Below, piece by piece: positions 25,029 through 33,842 of a stretch of DNA of 54,461 bases (positions are counted from its first letter, which is position 1; the number at the start of each line of letters is the position of its first letter). The translations under genes and the position numbers were made by a program. Where the stretch lies: assembly GCA_947002045.1 (NCBI GenBank), contig CAMQJB010000010.1, positions 1-54,461 on the forward strand, given 5' to 3'. A model generated the notes under the pieces. That model had not been told where the DNA came from. It made no database searches and saw only the letters and a list, made by a program, of their open reading frames with translations. The stretch is from an uncultured Collinsella sp. GTDB taxonomy: Bacteria > Actinomycetota > Coriobacteriia > Coriobacteriales > Coriobacteriaceae.

Positions 25029-26042
25029 CTAGGCTTCGAGCAGACCGAGCTGCGGGACAATTTCGTCACCGGCGGCAGTGCGGCCGAGCGAACGCGGGGC
25101 CAGGTCATCCAGAACCGCGGCAAGGTCCCACGGCAGCTCATCACGGCACTCAATGCGCTCTCCCGTCACGGGATGGTCGAACGCCACACGCCAGGAATGA
25201 AGGAACTGCCTGGTCAGACCCTGATCGGCGCGCGCGTCGCACTTGCCGTAGAGCGGATCGCCCACGCAGGCGTGGTTGATATGGCGCATGTGCACGCGAA
25301 TCTGATGCGTGCGGCCCGTAAACAAGTGGCACTCGACGAGCGTATAGCCGTCGTCAAAACGCGTGGAATCAAAGCGCTCGAGCACCTTAAAAGTCGTGAT
25401 GGCCTGGCGCGCAAAGGGGTCATCGGAAACCGCCATCTTCACGCGGTCGCGCGTCGATCGGGCAATACCAGTGTTGATAGTGCCCTCATCCATGGCGATG
25501 TGCCCGTGAACGAGCGTGATATAGCGACGGTCGAGCGTGCGCGTGCGGATGAGATTTTGAAGCGCGCGCTGGGTGTCGTCGTCTTTTGCCGCGAGCATAA
25601 GGCCCGAGGTATCGCGATCCAGGCGATGCACGATGCCGGGGCGGTCCTCACCCTGCACGGTACCAAGATGATCGATGCCGCAGTGGTAGACCAGAGCGTT
25701 CGCAAGGGTGCCGCTCTCGTGGCCGTGGGCGGGATGGCACACCAGGCCGCGCTGCTTGGAGAGCACGATGAGGTAGTCGTCCTCGTAGCGGATATCGAGG
25801 GGAATGGCCTCGGGAATCACGTCGGTCGGATCGTGCGGCTCGGGCAAGTCGACCGAGATGCGGTCGCCGGCGCGCACAGCATACTTTTTTGACAGGCAGG
25901 TCTCGCCGTTGACGGCAACGGCGCCTCCCTCGATCAGATGCGCGCAGGCAGAGCGTGTGGGACAGCCATCGTTGGCGCCCAGATAGGCGTCAAGACGCTG
26001 ACCAGCGGAATCGTCGGCAACAAGAATATGGATGTCGGCCAT
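25029..26042 (-). CDS. rluD: RluA/RluD family pseudouridine synthase
   Basis: Converts uridine to pseudouridine in 23S rRNA (RluD sites in helix 69, by family). The 337-residue product has an N-terminal S4 RNA-binding domain (QRLDAYL...SRSACAHLIEGGAV-like region, about 12-60) and a catalytic domain with HRLDRDTSGLMLA, catalytic Asp142, and FTGRTHQIRVH. The ATG overlaps the lspA stop (TAATG), the usual lspA-rluD pair. The exact target positions cannot be read from sequence. Confidence 0.92.
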   Translation of the reverse strand: MADIHILVADDSAGQRLDAYLGANDGCPTRSACAHLIEGGAVAVNGETCLSKKYAVRAGDRISVDLPEPHDPTDVIPEAIPLDIRYEDDYLIVLSKQRGLVCHPAHGHESGTLANALVYHCGIDHLGTVQGEDRPGIVHRLDRDTSGLMLAAKDDDTQRALQNLIRTRTLDRRYITLVHGHIAMDEGTINTGIARSTRDRVKMAVSDDPFARQAITTFKVLERFDSTRFDDGYTLVECHLFTGRTHQIRVHMRHINHACVGDPLYGKCDARADQGLTRQFLHSWRVAFDHPVTGERIECRDELPWDLAAVLDDLAPRSLGRTAAGDEIVPQLGLLEA

Positions 26043-26623
26043 TAGCGCTCATTCCTTTCGCGAATCTTGCGGGCACGCTCCCCACGCTGCTTGGCTTTGC
26101 GTTTGGCGCGAGCCTCATCACGAGCGTTGAGTTCGGCGGTCGCATCGACCTCGCGAGCGGCGGGGCTCAAAAACATGTAACCGATGAGCGCCAGCACGAC
26201 GCCGACCGTAATGCCGATATCGGCTACATTAAAAACGGGGAAGTCGATGAAGGTGGTGGCAATAAAATCGGTCACGAAGCCCATGGTCAGGCGATCGATA
26301 GCGTTGCCGACGGCGCCGCCCGCAACCATGGCCATGCCCACAACCTCAAGATGGGCGAGCTGGGGTGCACGAACGAGGTACACGGCAATAGCGATAATGA
26401 CTGCCAACGCCAGCACGGCAAACGCGATGCCATGCCCCTCGCCCATGCTAAAGGCGGCTCCGATATTGCGAACAAACAGAAAATCGATCACGCCGGGGAT
26501 AACGGTCACATGCAGAGCATCGCCCACGGCACGAACCGCAAGCTTGGTCAGCTGGTCAACAAGCAACACAACGAGCGCTACCCCACCAGCAACACCTAAC
26601 CGCCAACGCAAAGGCGGCGTCAT
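26042..26623 (-). CDS. lspA: Lipoprotein signal peptidase
   Basis: Membrane aspartic protease that removes the signal peptide of prolipoproteins after lipidation. The 193-residue protein has four hydrophobic segments and the catalytic motifs GNAIDR (Asp110) and FNVADIGI (Asp135). A basic Arg/Lys/Glu-rich cytoplasmic tail of about 40 residues follows the last helix and is longer than usual. The ATG at 26623 was preferred to an in-frame TTG six codons earlier; neither has a strong ribosome site. Confidence 0.95.
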   Translation of the reverse strand: MTPPLRWRLGVAGGVALVVLLVDQLTKLAVRAVGDALHVTVIPGVIDFLFVRNIGAAFSMGEGHGIAFAVLALAVIIAIAVYLVRAPQLAHLEVVGMAMVAGGAVGNAIDRLTMGFVTDFIATTFIDFPVFNVADIGITVGVVLALIGYMFLSPAAREVDATAELNARDEARAKRKAKQRGERARKIRERNER

Positions 26624-26641
26624 ATCCGCACCACGACCCAA

Positions 26642-26907
26642 AGAAATCCCCTACCCTCAAGAACAATCGAATTCCGTATAACGCAGTAGATAATCATACA
26701 TTGACGCAAGCAAGAAGCGACAAATCTCCCAAGAACGGAAACACCGCAGGTAGAGCATAAATGAGCGAGCAGGTCGCATTTGAGACAAGGTGACGTGAAA
26801 CGAAAGGGCGCTGACCTTTCGGTCGCGCCCTTGAAATTGAACGTCAGATTGTCCAAATGCGGCCCGCGCAGCGTCGGCAGGTCCGCCGTTCGGTAGAACG
26901 GCGGAAC
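26642..26907. other. Intergenic region between ileS and lspA
   Basis: This 266-bp gap holds the ileS terminator at 26804-26832, a perfect 10-bp hairpin TCCGCCGTTC / GAACGGCGGA at 26882-26905 directly after the ileS stop, and an A+T-rich part (26643-26760) likely to hold the lspA promoter. I see no credible gene in it. Confidence 0.6.
26804..26832 (-). terminator. Probable ileS terminator
   Basis: On the minus strand AAGGGCGC...ACC-GAAA-GGT...GCGCCCTT forms a stem with small internal mismatches, followed by TCGTTT. The T-tract is weak. Confidence 0.5.
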
Positions 26908-29709
26908 CTAAAGGGCGTCGGCGCAGCGCTTGCAAATATGCGCGTGGCCGTTGTACTCGCCGACGGTGGTGCGATAGTTCCAGCAACGGTCGCAGCACTC
27001 GCCCTCGGCAGCCTCAATAGCAACGGAAAGCTCGTCGCCCTGGGTCAGCTCAACATCGGAGACGATGTAGAACTCGGCCAGGTCGACGGCTTTGTCACCG
27101 GTCAGCAGCGCGTACATCTCGGCGGGAACGACCGCCTTGACGCGGACCTGCTGGCTCTTGGTGAAGGTGCCAGCGGAACGGGCATCCTCAAGGGCCTTGG
27201 TCACGGCGCTACGGAGCTCGAGCGAAGCCTCGAGCACGCCCTCAAACTCATTGGCCTCGTCGACCGTGATAGGCGACTTGTACCAATCGAGCAGCGCGGC
27301 GTACTTCTGGTGATCGACGCAGCCGGCGGGCGCATAGGCCATGGCCTCGTCGACGGTGTAGGACAAGATCGGCTGCAGATCGCGCATGAGCATCGAGAAG
27401 AGCTCGGCGAGCACGGTCTGAGCGCTGCGGCGCTCGAGCGAGCCGGGCTTCTCGCAGTACAGACGATCCTTCAGGGCGTCGAGGTACACGTTGGAGAGCT
27501 CGGTAACCACAAAGTCGTAAAGCGCACGGTAGGCGCGCGGGAACTCGTAGCAGGAGTAAGCGTCGTCGACCTCGGCCTGGACCTGGGTCAGGCGGGCAAC
27601 CATGAGCTTGTCGAGCGGCAGCAGGTCGGCAAAGGCGACACCGTCGGTCTCGGGCTCAAACTGACCCTCGAGCTCGGAGAGCAGGAAGCGCAGCGTGTTG
27701 CGGAAACGGCGGTAGGCATCGGACGTACGAGCGAGAATCTCGTGGTCGATGGAAACGTCGGAGCTGGTGTCGACCGAGGCGACCCACAGGCGGATGATGT
27801 CGGCGCCCATCTCGTCGCAGACCTTGTTGGGGTCGATGACGTTGCCGAGCGACTTGGACATCTTGCGGCCCTGACCGTCGAGCGTGAAGCCCTGCGAGAC
27901 GACTGCCTTGTACGGAGCATGGCCGTTGGCGCCCACAGAGGTGAGCAGCGAGCTCTGGAACCAACCGCGGTGCTGGTCGGAGCCTTCGAGATACACGTCA
28001 GCCGGGTACTCAAGCTCGGGGCGATACTCGCAGACGGCCTTCCAAGAGACGCCGGAATCCCACCACACGTCGAGGATGTCCTTATCGGCCTTGAGGTGAT
28101 GGCCGCCGCACTTGGGGCAGACGCAGGCCTCACCCAGGTAGCTCTCGGGAGCGTCGGTGAACCAGGCGTCGGAGCCCTTCTCGTGGAAGAGCTTGATGAC
28201 GGCGTCGAGCGTGGCATCATTCATGACCTTCTCGCCGCAGTCGGCGCAGGTGTAGCTGGGGATAGGCACGCCCCAGTTGCGCTGACGGCTGATGCACCAG
28301 TCGGGACGCTGCTCGACCATGGCACCGATGCGGTTGGCCGCGTGGGCCGGATACCACTTGACGTTCTCGCGGACCTCTTTGCCAGCCTGCTCGCGCAAAC
28401 CGGTCTTGTCCATCGAGACAAACCACTGGTCAGTAGCACGGAAGAGCACCGGGTGCTTGCAGCGCCAGCAGTGCGGATAGCTGTGCGTGATCTTCTTCTC
28501 GAGAACCAGGGTGCCGCGCTCGCGCAGGAACTCGATGATATGCGGGTTGGCCTCATCGGTATCCATACCGCTGAAGGGACCACCGGTGCCAAACTCCTCG
28601 CCGGTGTAGAACTTGCCGTCGTCATCGACCGGCATGCAGATGTCGGTGATGCCCTCCTTGAGGCAGGCGAAGTAGTCGTCGACGCCGTGGCCAGGCGAGT
28701 TGTGGACGATACCGGTACCGTCGTCGACACCGACGTAATCGGCCAGCAGCGCCACGCCCTCAACACCGTCAAAGATCGGCTGCTTGTAGTGGATGTGGTG
28801 GAAGGTCTCAGCGGGAACCACATAGGGCTTGCCGGCGACCATAACCGGGGTGTACTCCCAGCCAAACTCCTCGCAGCACTTGGGAGCCAGGTCCTCGAGC
28901 ATGACCTCGGCACGGCCATCGTGCTCAACGGCGACATAGGCGGCGCCGGGCTTAAGGGAAACGGCCTGGTCAGAGGGGATGGTCCACGGCGTGGTCGTCC
29001 AGATGATAAAGTCGACCGGACCGTCGAAGTTCTCGAGGCCGGCGGGCTTGGAGGTCATCTCAAAGCGCACGAAGATGGAGGGGCTCGTCTCGTCGGAGTA
29101 CTCAATCTCGGCCTCCGCCAGCGCGGTGTGGCAGTGCTTGCACCAGTGAACCGGCTTGTGGCCGCGATAGATCATGCCCTTATCGAACATGGCCTTGAAG
29201 ACCTCGATGTCGGCGGCATCGTGCTGGTGATAGAGCGTCAGATAGGGGTTATCCCAGTCGCCGAGCACGCCCAGACGACGGAAACCGGCCTTCTGCAGCT
29301 CAATGTTCTCGACAGCGAACTCGTTGCAGAGCTCACGAATCTTGGCCGTGGGGGTCTGGTTGAACTTCTCGGTGCCGAGCTTCTCCTCGACCTTGTGCTC
29401 GATCGGCTGACCATGGCAGTCCCAACCGGGGACATAGGGAACCTCATAGCCCTGCATCATCCAGTAGCGGTTGATCATGTCCTTGGAGATCTTGTTCATG
29501 GCGTGGCCGATGTGGATCGGGCCGTTGGCGTACGGAGGACCGTCGTGCAGCACGAACTTCTTGTGACCCTCGTTCTTCTTCAGAACCTGCTCGTAGACCT
29601 TGTTGTCCTGCCAGTCCTTGAGTCGCTTGGGCTCGGACTTGGAAAGACCGGCACGCATGGGAAAACCGGTCTTGGGCAGATTCATCGTCTGCTTGTACTC
29701 GTTTGCCAC
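26908..29709 (-). CDS. ileS: Isoleucyl-tRNA synthetase
   Basis: Charges tRNA-Ile and edits Val-tRNA. The 933-residue product has the class I motifs HIGH (66-69) and KMSKS (in GRKMSKSLGN), the CP1 editing domain between them (TTPWTIPSD), and a C-terminal zinc finger CDRCWNY...CKRCADAL, so it is the zinc-type bacterial form. The start is a GTG at 29709, preceded by AAAGGGG; an in-frame extension of 28 residues would run into the leader terminator. Expression is controlled by an isoleucine T-box immediately upstream. Confidence 0.97.
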   Translation of the reverse strand: MANEYKQTMNLPKTGFPMRAGLSKSEPKRLKDWQDNKVYEQVLKKNEGHKKFVLHDGPPYANGPIHIGHAMNKISKDMINRYWMMQGYEVPYVPGWDCHGQPIEHKVEEKLGTEKFNQTPTAKIRELCNEFAVENIELQKAGFRRLGVLGDWDNPYLTLYHQHDAADIEVFKAMFDKGMIYRGHKPVHWCKHCHTALAEAEIEYSDETSPSIFVRFEMTSKPAGLENFDGPVDFIIWTTTPWTIPSDQAVSLKPGAAYVAVEHDGRAEVMLEDLAPKCCEEFGWEYTPVMVAGKPYVVPAETFHHIHYKQPIFDGVEGVALLADYVGVDDGTGIVHNSPGHGVDDYFACLKEGITDICMPVDDDGKFYTGEEFGTGGPFSGMDTDEANPHIIEFLRERGTLVLEKKITHSYPHCWRCKHPVLFRATDQWFVSMDKTGLREQAGKEVRENVKWYPAHAANRIGAMVEQRPDWCISRQRNWGVPIPSYTCADCGEKVMNDATLDAVIKLFHEKGSDAWFTDAPESYLGEACVCPKCGGHHLKADKDILDVWWDSGVSWKAVCEYRPELEYPADVYLEGSDQHRGWFQSSLLTSVGANGHAPYKAVVSQGFTLDGQGRKMSKSLGNVIDPNKVCDEMGADIIRLWVASVDTSSDVSIDHEILARTSDAYRRFRNTLRFLLSELEGQFEPETDGVAFADLLPLDKLMVARLTQVQAEVDDAYSCYEFPRAYRALYDFVVTELSNVYLDALKDRLYCEKPGSLERRSAQTVLAELFSMLMRDLQPILSYTVDEAMAYAPAGCVDHQKYAALLDWYKSPITVDEANEFEGVLEASLELRSAVTKALEDARSAGTFTKSQQVRVKAVVPAEMYALLTGDKAVDLAEFYIVSDVELTQGDELSVAIEAAEGECCDRCWNYRTTVGEYNGHAHICKRCADAL

Positions 29710-29752
29710 GGTACCCCTTTCATGTCGTGGGCGCGCACGCCCTCTGGGCACC

Positions 29753-29790
29753 AAAAAAAGCGCCCGTCCCTGCAAGCTGGGACGAAGCGC
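29753..29790 (-). terminator. T-box regulated terminator of ileS
   Basis: On the minus strand GCGCTTCGTCCC pairs with GGGACGGGCGC across AGCTTGCA, followed by seven T residues, 43 nt before the ileS start. It is the terminator half of the T-box switch. Confidence 0.9.
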
Positions 29791-30062
29791 CACAAAACGG
29801 GCTGTGCGCCCGCAAAAGCTCTTCGCTTAACCACCCAGCTTAGATGCCCTCGCCCGCTTCTAGCGCGCTCGCATCCGTTACTCGGCTGGCCTGTATCGAC
29901 GACCATCTCGGCGATATCTACTAAGACGTGCCTGTGCGGCACGTCCGTTGGGACCGCAGCTCCGGGGTGATTTTCATCGGTCGCATGCACGGGTTCTCAG
30001 CGCTCCCCGCTCTCTGTAGCATGCGGATGGCCGACTACTCGTCCCCATCAACGCTTATGCGG
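29753..30062 (-). promoter_or_regulatory. T-box riboswitch (tRNA-Ile sensing) of ileS
   Basis: The leader senses uncharged tRNA-Ile and then prevents termination. Read on the minus strand it shows in order: an AGTA-type motif in GGGGACGAGTAGTC, a GAGAG segment, the specifier loop with GATGAAAATCACC in which ATC (29971-29969) is the Ile codon followed by a purine, the T-box GGGTGGTTAAGC whose TGGT (29833-29830) pairs with the tRNA acceptor end and implies discriminator A, as in tRNA-Ile, and a terminator with seven T. Boundaries are approximate. Confidence 0.88.
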
Positions 30063-30065
30063 AGT

Positions 30066-30071
30066 ATGCTA
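30066..30071 (-). promoter_or_regulatory. Candidate extended -10 for the ileS leader
   Basis: TGCTAGCAT on the minus strand fits an extended -10 (TGnTAGCAT) just upstream of the T-box leader; no convincing -35. Confidence 0.4.
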
Positions 30072-30195
30072 GCACGTTCCTCGCCGGCGAAAAACCCTCA
30101 ACACTGGTTTTATACGTTCGAAATTTCTCGCTATTACAGCCCTGCTCTAGGAGCAAAATACCTGAAAGCACTCTATCGAACGAAAGAAGGTTGCT

Positions 30196-31278
30196 ATGCG
30201 CACGATTGGAATGAGCGACTACACCGTTGGCGAGGATTGCTTTGACGAGCTGCCCGCCGCACTGGCGGAGTACGGCGCGACAAAGGTCGCGATCATCGGT
30301 GGCAAGCGGGCACTGGCCGCAGCACTTCCCGGTATCGAAGCTGCGCTGGCAGGTACCGACGTCGAGATTCTGGAGACGCGCGTCTACGGTACCAACAGTA
30401 CGCGTGCCAATATCGCCAAGGTCTTGAACTCCCCTGCCTGTCAGGAAGCCGACGTGCTCATTGCCTGTGGCGGCGGCAAGGCGCTCGATACCGTGAAGAC
30501 GGCGGCCATCGAGCTCAAGAAGATCGTCTTCACCGTCCCGACGATTTGTTCCAACTGCTCCGCCGCGACCGCCATTGCCGTTGTCTACAACGACGACGGC
30601 TCGCTCGAGGGCTATTCGTACCCCAACCGCCCCGCTCACATCTTCATCAACCCCAAGATCATCGCCGAGGCACCGGCAGAATACTTCTGGGCCGGCGTGG
30701 GCGATGCCCTGTCTAAGCAGCCCGAGGTCGAGTACGCCACGAGCGCCGGCAACCTGGAGCACACCGCCGGTCTTGGCCTGGCACTCGCCCACACCTGCTC
30801 CGAGCCGCTATTTACTTATGGCGTCCAGGGTCTTGAGGACGTGCGCCAGAACCTGTCGAGCGAGGCCGTCAAGCAGATCGCGCTCGATATCGTGGTCAAC
30901 ACGGGTTATGTCTCGAACCTGACCAACCAAAACGATTACTACTACAACTCGAGCGTGGCGCATGCGTTCTACAACGCCACCTGCAGCATTCCGCGCGAGG
31001 GCTCCTACCTACACGGCGAGGTCGTGAGTCTGGGCGTGCTGGTGCTGTTTGCCTATACGGGCGATACCGAGAACCTTGAGCGCTACGCCGCCTTTAACAG
31101 GCAGATGGGCCTGCCCGTGACGCTTGAGCAGGTCGGACTTTCCGAGTCCGATATCCCGGCCCTATGCGAGTACGCGCACGCCACCAACGAGTGGAAGCAG
31201 GGCAACCCGGAGCCCTTCACCGACGAAAAGTTCGCCGCCGCCATAAAGGCCGCCGATGCCTACGGCCACACGCTCTAG
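30196..31278 (+). CDS. Iron-containing alcohol/glycerol dehydrogenase family protein
   Basis: NAD(P)-dependent metal dehydrogenase of 360 residues, nearest in style to glycerol dehydrogenase (GldA). The nucleotide site is ACGGGKALDTVK (90-101). The metal ligands are in place: Asp170 (GVGDALSK), His256 (VAHAFYN) and His273 (LHGEVVSLG). AGAAGG precedes the ATG at 30196. The gene stands alone, divergent from the ileS leader, and ends at a shared bidirectional hairpin. The substrate is uncertain: glycerol is typical, but no dihydroxyacetone kinase or permease gene is adjacent. Confidence 0.82.
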   Translation: MRTIGMSDYTVGEDCFDELPAALAEYGATKVAIIGGKRALAAALPGIEAALAGTDVEILETRVYGTNSTRANIAKVLNSPACQEADVLIACGGGKALDTVKTAAIELKKIVFTVPTICSNCSAATAIAVVYNDDGSLEGYSYPNRPAHIFINPKIIAEAPAEYFWAGVGDALSKQPEVEYATSAGNLEHTAGLGLALAHTCSEPLFTYGVQGLEDVRQNLSSEAVKQIALDIVVNTGYVSNLTNQNDYYYNSSVAHAFYNATCSIPREGSYLHGEVVSLGVLVLFAYTGDTENLERYAAFNRQMGLPVTLEQVGLSESDIPALCEYAHATNEWKQGNPEPFTDEKFAAAIKAADAYGHTL

Positions 31279-31287
31279 ACCAAGCCC

Positions 31288-31325
31288 AAAACCACCACAA
31301 AGGGGCACCTTTGTGGTGGTTTTTT
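31288..31325. terminator. Bidirectional terminator between convergent genes
   Basis: The 16-bp perfect stem AAAACCACCACAAAGG / CCTTTGTGGTGGTTTT with loop GGCA and flanking A and T tracts. It serves the dehydrogenase (plus) and the DUF523 gene (minus), whose stop codon lies in the T-tract. The stem is identical to that at 23602-23642. Confidence 0.9.
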
Positions 31326-31779
31326 ATTGCTCAAGTAATTTGGGGTCGAACTCGCTAGCCGGAATGACGCGGTAGCCGTGACGCAGCAACAGATCGACGA
31401 AAACGCCGTTGCCCGCGGTGAGTGTACCGCTAAAGGTGCCGTCGTAGATGCGACCCGCGCCGCACGAGGGGCTGCGGTCCTGCAAGATGCACGCAGCAAT
31501 CTCGGAAGGGCCGCCCGCCTGCTCGCACATGTCGAGCGCACGTTGAGCGCCCAGGCGGAATTCCCGGTCAACGGACACGCCCTCGCAGGTACGGACTTCG
31601 CCGTTCACAATCTCGGACGGATCGCGTGGCGTGGGCAGACCGCCAAAAACCTCAGGACATACGAGGAGTACCTCGGTCCCTGTGCGTTCGCAGGCCTCGA
31701 CCAACGCGCGGTGGTAATTATCGAGGCCGTTATACTTGCAGCTCTCGCCCATCAAACAGGCACTCACCACGATCTTCAT
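31324..31779 (-). CDS. DUF523 family protein
   Basis: A 151-residue protein with the family's cysteine motifs: SACLMGESCKYNG at the N-terminus, CPEVFGGLPTPR, and DRSPSCGAG. Cysteines in these motifs suggest metal or thiol chemistry, but the biochemical role is unknown to me. The ATG at 31779 is preceded by GAGGGA; a longer frame of 14 residues is unsupported. It sits between a terminator after ftsH and its own stop in the shared hairpin, so it is probably a single-gene unit. Confidence 0.82.
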   Translation of the reverse strand: MKIVVSACLMGESCKYNGLDNYHRALVEACERTGTEVLLVCPEVFGGLPTPRDPSEIVNGEVRTCEGVSVDREFRLGAQRALDMCEQAGGPSEIAACILQDRSPSCGAGRIYDGTFSGTLTAGNGVFVDLLLRHGYRVIPASEFDPKLLEQ

Positions 31780-31796
31780 ACATATCCCTCCCAAGC

Positions 31797-31834
31797 AAAA
31801 CGCCCCATTTGAGATAGGCACTCAAATGGGGCGT
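31797..31834 (-). terminator. ftsH terminator
   Basis: Perfect 14-bp stem ACGCCCCATTTGAG / CTCAAATGGGGCGT with a 7-nt loop, followed on the minus strand by TTTTG, 26 nt after the ftsH stop. Confidence 0.85.
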
Positions 31835-31860
31835 CGATATTTACTGTCCCGAACGCAACG

Positions 31861-33765
31861 TTACTGTTGCTTTGGCATCAGCGGATTTTCGCGTGTGAGG
31901 AGGTTCATGAACTCCTCGCCCGTGATCGTCTCCTTCTTGTACAGATAACGAGCCAGCTCATGGAGCTTGAACTTGTTCTCCTTCAGGATCTGCAGGGCGC
32001 GATCATGCGCGTCCTCGATCAGCTTGGCGACAATCGCGTCCACGCGCTCGGCCGTACCCGGGGCGCAGGTGAGCGACGTGTCCTGGTTGAGGTACGCGTT
32101 CTGGACGGTACCGAGCGCCATCATGCCAAACTCATCGGACATACCAAAGCGCGTCACCATGTTACGGGCGAGTTTGGTGGCCTGCTCGATATCGTTGGCG
32201 GCGCCGGTCGTCATCTCGCCAAAGATGAGCTCCTCGGCCGCGCGGCCACCGCAGTAGACGGCGAGCTTGTCCAGGACCTCCTGGCGCGTGGTCAGGAAGC
32301 GCTCGTCCTCCTCGACCTGCATGGTGTAGCCCAAAGCGCCGCTCGTGCGCGGCACGATGGTGATCTTGGTAACCGGCGCGGAACCCTTTTGGCGGGCAGC
32401 GACGATGGCATGACCGATCTCGTGGTAGGAAACGACCTGCTTCTCGTGGTCGGAAAGCACCGTGGACTTACGCTGCTGGCCGGCAATGACGACCTCCACC
32501 GACTCCTCGAAGTCGTCCTGGGTCGCGCGCTTGCGGCCTTCGCGAACAGCGCGCAGGGCACCCTCGTTGATGATATTGGCAAGGTCGGCGCCCGAGGCAC
32601 CGGGCGTGGCGCGGGCAATAGCGGTCAGGTCGATCGGCGGCTGCGTCTTCACGCTCTTGGCATGCAGCTCGAGGATGTTCTTGCGGCCAGTCAGGTCGGG
32701 CAGCTCAACGGGAATGCGGCGGTCAAAACGACCGGGGCGCAGCAGGGCGGGATCGAGGCTGTCGGGACGGTTGGTCGCAGCGAGGACGACGATGCCCTTG
32801 TGGTTATCGAAGCCGTCCATCTCGGTCAGCAGCTGGTTGAGCGTCTGCTCGCGCTCGTCGTTGCCACTAAAGCCGCCGCCATCGCGCTTCTTGCCGATGG
32901 TATCGATCTCATCGATAAAGACGATACACGGGGCTTTTTCCTTGGCCTGCTTAAACAGGTCACGAACCTTGGCGGCACCGCGGCCGACGAACATCTCGAC
33001 GAACTCAGAACCCGAAATGCTAAAGAACGGCACGCCCGCCTCGCCGGCAACAGCCTTGGCAAGCAGGGTCTTACCAGTGCCCGGAGGACCGACAAGGAGA
33101 GCTCCGCGCGGAAGCTTGGCGCCGATCTCCTCGTAGCGCTGCGGATTCTCCAGAAAGTCGACGACCTCCTTGAGGGACTCCTTGGCCTCTTCCTGGCCGG
33201 CGACGTCCTTAAAGGTCACGCCAACATCCTTGGAGGCAATCACGCGAGCGCCGGACTTGCCCAGTCCGCCGCCGCCAAAGCCGCCGCCAAAGTTCATCGA
33301 CGGGCCGTCATCACCCATGGCCTTCTTCATACGGCGGTTGAGCCACCAACCGATAAGGAAGAAAATCGCCATGGGAAGGATGAGTGTAAGAAGGTAGTAG
33401 GTCATCAGACCCGAGTTTTTATCGGGAACGACCGACTCCAGGGACGCACCGGATTCAAGCACGCGATCGGTAAAACCCGCATCATTCGGCACGCCGGTCG
33501 TCTTGTAGGCGATATTCTCGTCCTCGCCCTTCTTGGTGTAATAAATCGTGTAATCATCCGTGTTGTACTCGACCTTGTCGACGCTTTTCTTATCGAGCGC
33601 TTTGACAAACGTCGAATAATCGGTCTTCGTAATCTGCTGCGTGTGACCGATGTTGGGAAACAGAACGGTCGAGAGCACGAGGTAGACGACGAAGGCGATG
33701 AGCACGTAGAGGATCATATTCCGTCTACGTTTGTTGTCATCCATCTCCATCTGCTTGAACTCCAT
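31861..33765 (-). CDS. ftsH: ATP-dependent zinc metalloprotease FtsH
   Basis: Membrane AAA+ protease that degrades misfolded membrane and regulatory proteins. The 634-residue product has membrane helices at about 17-36 and 120-142 flanking an extracytoplasmic domain, a Gly-rich linker (159-169), Walker A GPPGTGKT (226-233), Walker B IVFIDEID (281-288), and the zinc site HEIGH (448-452). ATGs at residues 6 and 8 are possible starts, since none has a strong ribosome site. It diverges from the corrinoid adenosyltransferase gene. Confidence 0.96.
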   Translation of the reverse strand: MEFKQMEMDDNKRRRNMILYVLIAFVVYLVLSTVLFPNIGHTQQITKTDYSTFVKALDKKSVDKVEYNTDDYTIYYTKKGEDENIAYKTTGVPNDAGFTDRVLESGASLESVVPDKNSGLMTYYLLTLILPMAIFFLIGWWLNRRMKKAMGDDGPSMNFGGGFGGGGLGKSGARVIASKDVGVTFKDVAGQEEAKESLKEVVDFLENPQRYEEIGAKLPRGALLVGPPGTGKTLLAKAVAGEAGVPFFSISGSEFVEMFVGRGAAKVRDLFKQAKEKAPCIVFIDEIDTIGKKRDGGGFSGNDEREQTLNQLLTEMDGFDNHKGIVVLAATNRPDSLDPALLRPGRFDRRIPVELPDLTGRKNILELHAKSVKTQPPIDLTAIARATPGASGADLANIINEGALRAVREGRKRATQDDFEESVEVVIAGQQRKSTVLSDHEKQVVSYHEIGHAIVAARQKGSAPVTKITIVPRTSGALGYTMQVEEDERFLTTRQEVLDKLAVYCGGRAAEELIFGEMTTGAANDIEQATKLARNMVTRFGMSDEFGMMALGTVQNAYLNQDTSLTCAPGTAERVDAIVAKLIEDAHDRALQILKENKFKLHELARYLYKKETITGEEFMNLLTRENPLMPKQQ

Positions 33766-33842
33766 CTACTGGGGTTGATAATGCTATCTAGAATACCCAA
33801 CCCGGACGGCGATAAACCGACGCCGGGCACGAAAGGACAGAG

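Noticed and set aside
26620..26856. A 78-codon minus-strand frame in the ileS-lspA gap
   Set aside because: It crosses the ileS terminator and overlaps the lspA start, with no ribosome site or family resemblance.
26857..29970. A 1037-codon open frame antisense to ileS
   Set aside because: It mirrors ileS codon structure in a high-G+C genome, covers the T-box leader, has no recognisable domain and a repetitive Gly/Val/Asp composition typical of shadow frames.
29928..30245. A 105-codon plus-strand frame over the ileS leader
   Set aside because: It overlaps the T-box riboswitch and the start of the dehydrogenase gene in another frame and resembles no protein I know.
31797..31834. Hairpin upstream of DUF523 as a riboswitch
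   Set aside because: A simple perfect stem with T-tract right after ftsH; a terminator explains it fully.
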